From contig CALJKQ010000007.1 in the NCBI GenBank assembly GCA_937973565.1, positions 1-35,792 on the forward strand: DNA of 35,792 bases, given 5' to 3'. The translations under genes were made by a program, and so were the position numbers. The notes below the pieces were generated by a model. The model was not told where the DNA came from, searched no databases, and saw only the letters and a list, made by a program, of their open reading frames with translations. Within the stretch, counting starts at the first letter, position 1, and the number at the start of each line of letters is the position of its first letter. Of this stretch, positions 7,591-13,418 are shown piece by piece. This DNA is from an uncultured Saprospiraceae bacterium. Lineage in GTDB: Bacteria; Bacteroidota; Bacteroidia; Chitinophagales; Saprospiraceae.

Positions 7591-9639
7591 ATGCAACACA
7601 TTCATAAATACGATGCACAAGGCAAACAACTTTGTTGCACACAAGAAGAAAAAATAAATCTTATTGCCAATAAGCAATTAAAAAAAGAACATAAAGAAGT
7701 AGGTTGCTGTGAAGCAGATGAACCCAAGCATAGCGAACATTCAGACGATGACGGACACGACCATTCAAGTGGTAGCGATAGTACTTTCAAAATGTTTTTA
7801 CCAGCCATAATAAGTTTGGTTTTGTTACTCATTGCTATTGCTTTTGATAATTGGTTTCCTCAATCTTGGTTTAGAGGTTGGGTTCGTATTATTTGGTATA
7901 TAGTAGCTTATGCACCAGTGGGCTTACCAGTATTGAAAGAAGCAATTCAGAGCATAGGCAAAGGAGAAGTATTTTCAGAATTTTTATTAATGAGTATTGC
8001 CACTATTGGAGCATTTGCCATAGGCGAATATCCCGAAGCAGTAGCTGTAATGCTATTTTATGCAGTAGGCGAAGTATTTCAAACATTAGCCGTAAAAAGA
8101 GCCAAAGCCAATATTAAAACATTACTTGACCAACGACCTGATGAAGTAACCATTTTAGAAAACAACCAAGCCAAAACTATTAAAGCAGAAACGGTACAAA
8201 TAGGTAATATTATTCAACTTAAAGCAGGAGAAAAATTGGGATTAGATGGAGAACTATTAAGCGACAATGCTTCATTTAACACAGCAGCACTTACAGGCGA
8301 AAGCAAACCAGACACCAAAGCCAAAGGCGAAACGGTATTAGCAGGAATGATAAACCTAAACACAGTAGCACAAGTAAAAGTTACAACAGCATACACTGAT
8401 AGTAAGTTGAGTAAAATTTTAGAATTAGTACAAAACGCCACAGCACAAAAAGCACCAACCGAATTATTTATTAGAAAATTCGCAAAAATATATACACCAA
8501 TAGTTGTACTTCTTGCTTTACTCATTACAGTACTACCTTACTTCTTTGTAGAAAATTATATTTTTAGTCAATGGCTTTACAGAGCTTTAGTTTTCTTGGT
8601 TATCTCTTGTCCTTGTGCATTGGTTATCAGTATTCCATTAGGTTATTTTGGTGGTATAGGTGCAGCTTCTAAAAATGGTATTTTATTTAAAGGCAGTAAC
8701 TTTTTAGACATTATTGCAAACATACAAAATGTAGTAATGGATAAAACGGGTACAATGACCGAAGGTGTTTTTAAGGTGCAGGAAGTAGTATTAAAACCTG
8801 AATTTAATAAAAATGAAATCCTTCAAATGGTTAATGCTTTAGAAAGTCAAAGTACCCACCCAGTTGCAACAGCCATTCATAACTATGTAGGAAATGTTGA
8901 TAGCAATATTAAATTAGAAAATGTTGAAGAAATAACAGGACACGGACTAACGGCAAATGTAAACGGGAAACAATTATTAGTAGGCAATTTTAAGCTAATG
9001 GATAAATTCAATATTGCTTATGATATTGACCCAACTACAATAGTTTACACCTTAATAGCCATTGCTTACAATGAAAAATTTGTAGGTTATCTAACCATTG
9101 CAGATAGTATCAAATTAGATGCACACCTTACCATAGACAAACTCAAAGCATTGAATGTAAAAACAACAATGCTAAGTGGTGATAAAAGTACAGTCGTAAA
9201 ATTTGTTGCTGATAAACTAGGAATTATTAACGCTTTTGGCGATTTATTACCCGAAGACAAAGTAAACAAAGTAAAAGAACTTAAAGCCAAAAACGAAACC
9301 GTATGTTTTGTAGGTGATGGCGTAAACGATGCACCAGTAGTATCATTGAGTGATGTAGGAATTGCAATGGGTGGTTTAGGAAGCGATGCAACTATTGAAA
9401 CAGCCGATGTAGTGATACAAGACGATATGCCGAGCAAAATACCGATGGCAATAAATATAGGCAAACAAACCAAAAAAATTGTTTGGCAAAATATCATTTT
9501 GGCATTTGCGGTAAAAGTAATTGTACTTATACTTGGTGCAGGTGGTTTAGCTACAATGTGGGAAGCCGTTTTTGCAGATGTAGGCGTAGCATTATTAGCA
9601 ATATTAAATGCAGTAAGAATACAAAGAATGAAGTTTTAA
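7591..9639 (+). CDS. Heavy-metal P-type ATPase, Zn2+/Cd2+/Pb2+ type (class IB-2)
   Basis: A 682-residue ATP-driven metal exporter of the inner membrane. It shows TGES (actuator domain), the transmembrane metal site C340-P-C342, the phosphorylation motif D384-KTGT, the class IB His-Pro pair in ESQSTHPVA, and the hinge G575-DGVNDAP. The last helix carries FADVGVALLAILNAVR, whose Asp, Asn and Arg pattern is typical of ZntA/CadA rather than of copper ATPases. The N-terminus has no classical CxxC heavy-metal-associated domain. It has two Cys-Cys pairs (QLCCTQ and VGCCEADE) and a His/Asp-rich stretch instead, a degenerate metal-binding tail. As last gene of the operon it would move cytosolic metal to the periplasm, where the RND system expels it. 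Class is inferred from motifs. Confidence 0.93.
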   Translation: MQHIHKYDAQGKQLCCTQEEKINLIANKQLKKEHKEVGCCEADEPKHSEHSDDDGHDHSSGSDSTFKMFLPAIISLVLLLIAIAFDNWFPQSWFRGWVRIIWYIVAYAPVGLPVLKEAIQSIGKGEVFSEFLLMSIATIGAFAIGEYPEAVAVMLFYAVGEVFQTLAVKRAKANIKTLLDQRPDEVTILENNQAKTIKAETVQIGNIIQLKAGEKLGLDGELLSDNASFNTAALTGESKPDTKAKGETVLAGMINLNTVAQVKVTTAYTDSKLSKILELVQNATAQKAPTELFIRKFAKIYTPIVVLLALLITVLPYFFVENYIFSQWLYRALVFLVISCPCALVISIPLGYFGGIGAASKNGILFKGSNFLDIIANIQNVVMDKTGTMTEGVFKVQEVVLKPEFNKNEILQMVNALESQSTHPVATAIHNYVGNVDSNIKLENVEEITGHGLTANVNGKQLLVGNFKLMDKFNIAYDIDPTTIVYTLIAIAYNEKFVGYLTIADSIKLDAHLTIDKLKALNVKTTMLSGDKSTVVKFVADKLGIINAFGDLLPEDKVNKVKELKAKNETVCFVGDGVNDAPVVSLSDVGIAMGGLGSDATIETADVVIQDDMPSKIPMAINIGKQTKKIVWQNIILAFAVKVIVLILGAGGLATMWEAVFADVGVALLAILNAVRIQRMKF

Positions 9640-9732
9640 ATTACAAATAGAAATATAGAAGTAGCAATTAAAATGCAAGCTATTACAGACAAAAAAACTT
9701 ACAACTGCGAAAAATCCAACAAATAAAGCCAT

Positions 9733-9818
9733 AAGCCAACGCTTTTGGTAGCACATTTGCATTTTTGCCAACACACAAACCAACCCTAAAAATGCAAAAG
9801 AGCTTCCAAGCCAACGCA
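9733..9818. repeat. Inverted repeat family B, right copy
   Basis: Arms 9746-9766 and 9788-9808 pair at 18 of 21 positions around a spacer with ACACACAAA. The borders are AAGCCAACGC (9733) and AAGCCAACGC (9808), as at 671-760. Arm sequences differ from the left copy but remain self-complementary. It lies about 95 bases after the ATPase stop and could end transcription or stabilise the mRNA. With attC-like site 2 it fills the gene-free stretch 9640-10026. Confidence 0.6.
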
Positions 9819-9867
9819 CAACGACAAACAAAAAGTAATCGAAATGAACAGACGAGAAAAGGCACTA

Positions 9868-10003
9868 GGGCATAACAAGGGTTTGAACGCAATGGGGGCA
9901 GAAGTTGTAAATTCAACATTTGTACTTCTATTTGGCATTTGTGTTAAACTCAACATTTGTGCTTCTAATCCCCCACTGCGTCAAGCCCCAAACCGTTAGG
10001 CGT
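9868..10003 (+). repeat. attC-like palindromic site 2
   Basis: Outer boxes are GCATAAC (9870-9876) and GTTAGGC (9995-10001). GTTAGGC matches the integron R' consensus GTTRRRY; the pair has one mismatch. Inner arms 9879-9898 and 9970-9988 pair well, with one extra A on the left arm, comparable to the extrahelical bases that orient attC recombination. The loop carries an internal direct repeat (9913-9930 and 9950-9967). The sequence after it (AATGC, AGACACC, AACATTGA) matches that after site 1. Confidence 0.65.
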
Positions 10004-10026
10004 AATGCTGACAGACACCGTAAACA

Positions 10027-10842
10027 TTGAAAATAACAGCTGACATAAGACAACTTTACAAACCAATTCAACCGACCGTTAAACAATCGGCTGGCAACGT
10101 AACCTATTCAGAATTTTTGCCTGACATCAGACTGCAAGACATTATTTATTGCTATTGGCAACTCAAAACATCTACACCACTTACTGAACCATTTATTTAT
10201 CGTGTGGTAGCTGACGGCTGTATTGACATCTTTTTTGAAATCAACAATCCCAAAGACAATTTTGTAATGGGGTTTTGTAAAAAGTTCACAGAGTTCCCGC
10301 TTGACAACACGTTTCATTACATAGGTGTTCGTTTCTTGCCGACAATGTTTCCGCAACTTTTTAGAATTAATGCCTCTGAATTGAGTAATCGTTTTGAACA
10401 ATTAGGTAACATAGTGCCTAAGGTTTCAACGTTCATTGCGGACAATTTTCATCATCAATTAACAACAGAAGAAATACAATTTACATTTGACACTTATTTT
10501 ATCAATCTTGTTGAAAACACCTCATTTGACAACGACAGCAGACTTTACAGTGCTATTGAAAAAATACTTCAAGAGTTTGGTGTTGTAAATATTGAACGGG
10601 ACTTGGACACAGGTATAAGTCAAAGACAACTTCGCAGACTTTTTGAGTTTTATATTGGTGATACAGCTAAGACTTTTGCAAAAGTGGTTCGTTTTCAAAA
10701 TATTCTTCGTGCCAAACCTTCATCACAAAGTTTACGACAGAACAAATTATTTTTTAATACAGGCTATTACGACCAAGCTCATTTCATCAAAGAGTTCAAG
10801 AATTTTTATGGTGTTACGCCAAGCAAAGCGTTTGGCAGATGA
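10027..10842 (+). CDS. AraC-family transcriptional regulator
   Basis: A 271-residue protein with a C-terminal AraC helix-turn-helix region (about residues 175-271), including GISQRQLRRLF and the late motif DQAHFIKEFKNFYGVTPS. The N-terminal half has the YSEFLP...IYCYWQ pattern of the DUF6597-type sensor domain common in Bacteroidota. A TAA codon lies in frame just upstream at 10021-10023, and the first ATG in frame is about 80 codons in, so TTG at 10027 is the best start. That TTG lies inside AACATTGA, a string shared with the flank of attC-like site 1. It is the first gene of the second complete cassette-like unit. It probably controls the two genes after it; the effector is unknown. Confidence 0.85.
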   Translation: MKITADIRQLYKPIQPTVKQSAGNVTYSEFLPDIRLQDIIYCYWQLKTSTPLTEPFIYRVVADGCIDIFFEINNPKDNFVMGFCKKFTEFPLDNTFHYIGVRFLPTMFPQLFRINASELSNRFEQLGNIVPKVSTFIADNFHHQLTTEEIQFTFDTYFINLVENTSFDNDSRLYSAIEKILQEFGVVNIERDLDTGISQRQLRRLFEFYIGDTAKTFAKVVRFQNILRAKPSSQSLRQNKLFFNTGYYDQAHFIKEFKNFYGVTPSKAFGR

Positions 10843-10911
10843 TTATGTCCGTTTTATACAATGTTTGAACTGTGATTTGATAGAATTTTGTATCGTAAAT
10901 CAAAACAAAAA

Positions 10912-11388
10912 ATGATGAAACGAATACTTACAATTCTAACATTAGCTTGCTTAACCGCAAATGCTTTTTCACAATCAAGTTCAACAATTAAAAATCAAAA
11001 CAAGATGAAATTAAACGCAGGAGTACTCACAACAAAATTGGCAGAAAGCAAAGCTTTTTATACCTACAATTTAGGTTTCGGGGTAACATTTGAAAATGAG
11101 TTTTACCTCTTAATGCACACCCCAAACCACGAAGCAGAAATCAGTTTTTTGCTTCCCAATCATCCAAGTCAGCAACCTTTCTTTCACAAAGCTTTTTTGG
11201 GACAAGGAATGTATCTGACAATTGAAGTAGATGATGTGGACAACATCTACAACGACCTTAAAAAGAAAGGCGTGCCGATAAAAATTGACATCCGAAACGA
11301 ACCTTGGGGTGACAGGCATTTCGCCATTGAAGACCCTAATGGTATTGGTATTGATATTGTAAAATATTCACCACCGCAAGATAAATAG
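10912..11388 (+). CDS. VOC (glyoxalase/bleomycin-resistance fold) protein with predicted signal peptide
   Basis: From ATG 10912 the protein has 158 residues. A signal-like stretch (MMKRILTILTLACLTANAFSQ) comes first, then a VOC domain with KLAESKAFYTYNLGF near its start and GDRHFAIEDPNGIGIDIV at its end, the typical closing motif. An upstream TTG (10888) is less likely because it would put charged residues before the signal. An internal ATG at 11005 begins exactly at the VOC domain and would give a cytosolic form. VOC proteins include metal-dependent lyases, dioxygenases and antibiotic-binding proteins; the function here cannot be chosen. It lies 69 bases after the AraC gene and 2 bases before the next gene. 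Confidence 0.8.
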   Translation: MMKRILTILTLACLTANAFSQSSSTIKNQNKMKLNAGVLTTKLAESKAFYTYNLGFGVTFENEFYLLMHTPNHEAEISFLLPNHPSQQPFFHKAFLGQGMYLTIEVDDVDNIYNDLKKKGVPIKIDIRNEPWGDRHFAIEDPNGIGIDIVKYSPPQDK

Positions 11389-11390
11389 TT

Positions 11391-11681
11391 ATGAAAACTC
11401 AACTTTCAAACAATTTAAAAGGTGCAAAAAATATTGGGGCAAGAATTGAGAAACGTCTAAATGAAATAGGCGTTTTTTCACTTGCAGACCTTGCTCAAAT
11501 GACACCAGCAAAAGCGTATCAAAATATATGCAGACAAAATCCCGGCAAGACATTTCCAGTTTGTTATTATTTGTATTCACTACAAGGAGCTTTGCTTGAC
11601 TTACACTGGGACGACTTGCCGACAGAACTAAAAGCAGAACTACGAAAACAAGTTGACGAGAAAAGAAGCACATACGCCTAA
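11391..11681 (+). CDS. TfoX C-terminal-domain protein
   Basis: A 96-residue protein. KNIGARIEKRLNEIGVFSLADLAQMTPAKAY is a helix-hairpin-helix-like segment, followed by FPVCYYLYSLQGALLDLHWDDLP, both typical of the C-terminal half of TfoX/Sxy competence regulators. The N-terminal TfoX domain is absent, as in other stand-alone members. Its role is not established; nucleic-acid binding is plausible from the fold. The start is 2 bases after the VOC stop, so translation is coupled. The stop codon (11679-11681) lies inside the left core box of attC-like site 3, very close packing typical of cassettes. Confidence 0.8.
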   Translation: MKTQLSNNLKGAKNIGARIEKRLNEIGVFSLADLAQMTPAKAYQNICRQNPGKTFPVCYYLYSLQGALLDLHWDDLPTELKAELRKQVDEKRSTYA

Positions 11682-11811
11682 CAGCGTTTTGGCAAAAGTG
11701 GCGGTTCAGTGCTTCGTATGACAGTTTTTCGTAAATTTGACGTGCGTGCTTCGAATGAACTTTAGTGGTAAAAATCGCCACCTTCGCCAAGCCGCCAAAC
11801 GAACGTTGACA
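11676..11811 (+). repeat. attC-like palindromic site 3
   Basis: The left box GCCTAAC (11676-11682) matches the attC R'' consensus and overlaps the stop of the preceding gene. The right box is GTTGACA (11805-11811), a poorer match. Inner arms 11689-11703 and 11776-11790 pair at 13 of 15 positions. The loop holds GTTCA...TGAAC, which may pair. The element ends about 20 bases before the ATG of the next gene. It could also serve as a terminator for the preceding operon. Confidence 0.55.
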
Positions 11812-11831
11812 ATATTAAATACACAATAATT

Positions 11832-12656
11832 ATGGGATTTTTCAATTTATTTAACAAAAGCAAGAAGGTAGAAAATACTACTCATCAAGACATAAAAATG
11901 TCTGAAACTGACAATGGGTCACATGGTGACAACATTGGAGGACTGATAGGATTCAATTCACTAAATAGTGAGAATGGCAGAAATTTTATAAATGAGATTT
12001 TGGTAAAGTCTGTGAATGAAAAACCTGAACTATCTACGAAATCACACGAACTCAAAAGCATTTCCATAGCAAATAATCCAAATTTAAAACTTAGGGTGCT
12101 TACCGATACAAAAAATGTTTTATCAGCATTTCCGTATTTAAGGACCACTTATGTAATGCCATATAAAACCAAAGAAATAATTGAGTGGAAACATATGAAA
12201 AAATGTGAAGCTGAAATTAAAGGCGGAGGGAGGAATACATTTGGGTTTGATTTCTTTCCAACTGACTATGCAATAAATAAATCAAAGTATACAGCAAATA
12301 ATGAAATTCAGCTTCATGTTTCTGCAATAGCATTTGTGGTTGACAAAAGTGAATTTAATCAAGATACAGAGGTTAAATTTAGTGAAGACTTTGTTTCTTA
12401 CTTGCCAAGTTCAAATTTGCCAAGACAGACCTATTATGACTTTATCGGAAAGGTTATAGATTTCGAGGAAATCAAATTGGATAATAACGCTCAAGGTTAC
12501 ATTGCGAAAGTCAAGCTCATCAATGAAGATACTGATCCGGATTTCTTTACTGTGGATATGTTCATGAATAAAGAAAATATGCGAATAAGTGCTCTTGAAA
12601 GAGGGCTGAAAATAACAGGATTGCTTTGGTTTCAAGGAGAAATAGCAAGTAATTAA
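11832..12656 (+). CDS. Hypothetical protein, unknown family
   Basis: A 274-residue protein starting at ATG. The short N-terminus MGFFNLFNKSKK is followed by a polar, probably disordered linker (to about residue 60). A folded part of about 200 residues follows, with alternating hydrophobic and charged segments and no predicted membrane helix. The last third (FIGKVIDFEEIKL...GYIAKVKLI...ISALERGLKITGLLWFQGEI) looks like a small beta-barrel, possibly OB-like, but this is only an impression. I recognise no catalytic motif. The gene starts about 20 bases after attC-like site 3, so it may be another cassette, though no clear attC-like site follows it. Base composition is AT-rich like its neighbours. 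Confidence 0.7.
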   Translation: MGFFNLFNKSKKVENTTHQDIKMSETDNGSHGDNIGGLIGFNSLNSENGRNFINEILVKSVNEKPELSTKSHELKSISIANNPNLKLRVLTDTKNVLSAFPYLRTTYVMPYKTKEIIEWKHMKKCEAEIKGGGRNTFGFDFFPTDYAINKSKYTANNEIQLHVSAIAFVVDKSEFNQDTEVKFSEDFVSYLPSSNLPRQTYYDFIGKVIDFEEIKLDNNAQGYIAKVKLINEDTDPDFFTVDMFMNKENMRISALERGLKITGLLWFQGEIASN

Positions 12657-12668
12657 CTGTGTTAAAAA

Positions 12669-12714
12669 TGTGATATGAGATCAGACTTCCTTAGATCGTC
12701 CGATCCATATCACA
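12669..12714. terminator. Nested inverted repeat, possible terminator
   Basis: TGTGATATG (12669-12677) is the exact complement of CATATCACA (12706-12714), and GATCG-TC-CGATC (12694-12705) forms a second hairpin inside it. It starts 13 bases after the stop of the unknown gene. No T-run follows, so intrinsic termination is uncertain. An operator for the next gene is another possibility. Confidence 0.35.
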
Positions 12715-12771
12715 GATTCGTTGGCAACAAACTTTGATACATAATATAATTAACACTTAAAATAATTGAAT

Positions 12772-13137
12772 ATGAAAACAAAACAAATTTTCCTCATAAC
12801 AATTTTGTCTTTTGGATTGACCTTGTGTTTCGGGCAAACCAACCATACTAAGAAGGAATCAACAAATGTTCAAATAAAATCAAAGCTGGATAAACCCTAT
12901 TATGTGGTGAAAGTCAACGAGAAATCGTTGGAATTTGACGCAAGCAAAAATGAGAATTTGGACTTAGCGTCAATTGACCCCAATGCTATTGAATCAGTTT
13001 CTGTATTAAAGGGAGATGTAGCCAAAGACAAGTACGGTGAAAAGGGACAAAATGGAGTTGTAATAATTACGGTTAAAAATTTTGATCTCCTTTCCGAAGA
13101 CCTTCAGGCTAAGTTTATGGATTTGCACAAGAAATAA
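12772..13137 (+). CDS. Small exported protein with TonB-receptor plug-like motif
   Basis: A 121-residue protein from ATG 12772; a TTG two codons upstream is less likely. Residues 1-22 form a signal peptide (MKTKQIFLITILSFGLTLCFG). The mature part has IESVSVLKGDVAKDKYGEKGQNGVVIITVK, which closely resembles the plug-domain motif of SusC/TonB-dependent receptors. The protein is far too short for a receptor: there is no barrel. Such isolated plug-like domains occur in Bacteroidota, sometimes attached to BlaR1-type peptidases. Function is unknown; protein-protein contact in the periplasm is a guess. It is the last gene before the octamer repeat tract and the core gene block. Confidence 0.7.
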   Translation: MKTKQIFLITILSFGLTLCFGQTNHTKKESTNVQIKSKLDKPYYVVKVNEKSLEFDASKNENLDLASIDPNAIESVSVLKGDVAKDKYGEKGQNGVVIITVKNFDLLSEDLQAKFMDLHKK

Positions 13138-13166
13138 TGCTTGAATTCCTGGGAATATATGGCCAG

Positions 13167-13194
13167 CCTCCTGCAATGTATTTGCATCTGGAGG
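13167..13194. terminator. Hairpin after the plug-like gene
   Basis: CCTCCTGCA (13167-13175) pairs with TGCA and GGAGG of 13183-13194, leaving a three-base bulge and a 7-base loop. It lies 30 bases after the stop of the preceding gene. There is no strong T-tract, so it is only a possible terminator. Between it and the octamer tract (13195-13263) I see nothing else. Confidence 0.3.
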
Positions 13195-13263
13195 AGTGAT
13201 GTCTGGTTTTAAATTTTCTTATTCAAATGGGTAATAGGACAACGAGTCTTACATGAAATTCAA

Positions 13264-13365
13264 TTGGTAAATCGATACATTGGTAAATTGGTAAATCGGC
13301 ACATCCGAAATCAGTACGTCCGAAATTGGTAAATCAGTACATCCATACATCGGTAAATCGGTATA
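13264..13365. repeat. Degenerate 8-bp tandem repeat, 13 units
   Basis: From 13264 the sequence reads as 13 consecutive units of 8 bases (two of 7) near the consensus TYGGTAMA: TTGGTAAA, TCGATACA, TTGGTAAA, TTGGTAAA, TCGGCACA and so on to TCGGTATA. It lies just upstream of the mutY promoter, where AT-rich accessory DNA gives way to core genes. It may be a decayed microsatellite or a protein-binding array. Confidence 0.7.
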
Positions 13366-13395
13366 CCCCTTCAAACACAGCTCACCCATTTTCCC

Positions 13396-13403
13396 TACCT
13401 TCG
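13396..13403 (+). promoter_or_regulatory. Probable -7 element for mutY (TACCTTCG)
   Basis: TACCTTCG differs from TAnnTTTG at one position and lies 15 bases before the mutY ATG at 13419. No convincing -33 box is seen. It supports ATG 13419 over the TTG at 13326, which lies inside the tandem repeat. Confidence 0.4.
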
Positions 13404-13418
13404 CGGATAAAAAACCAC

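Noticed and set aside
11805..11830. Sigma70-like -35 box TTGACA at 11806-11811.
   Set aside because: It is the right core box of attC-like site 3, and Bacteroidota promoters use TTTG/TAnnTTTG rather than TTGACA/TATAAT; no -10 box at proper distance.
12656..12725. A fourth attC-like site after the unknown gene (GTTGGCA at about 12720 with the inverted repeat 12669-12714).
   Set aside because: No matching left core box is found, and the repeat does not extend outward to the GTT string; listed only as a possible terminator.
1..13137. Transposon or insertion sequence carrying the metal operon.
   Set aside because: No transposase, resolvase or integrase frame and no terminal inverted repeats with target duplication were found; the flanking palindromes have attC-like, not transposon-like, layout.
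13326..13418. Longer MutY starting at TTG 13326.
   Set aside because: The extra 31 residues are encoded by the tandem repeat and have no MutY similarity, and a -7-like element lies between the repeat and ATG 13419.
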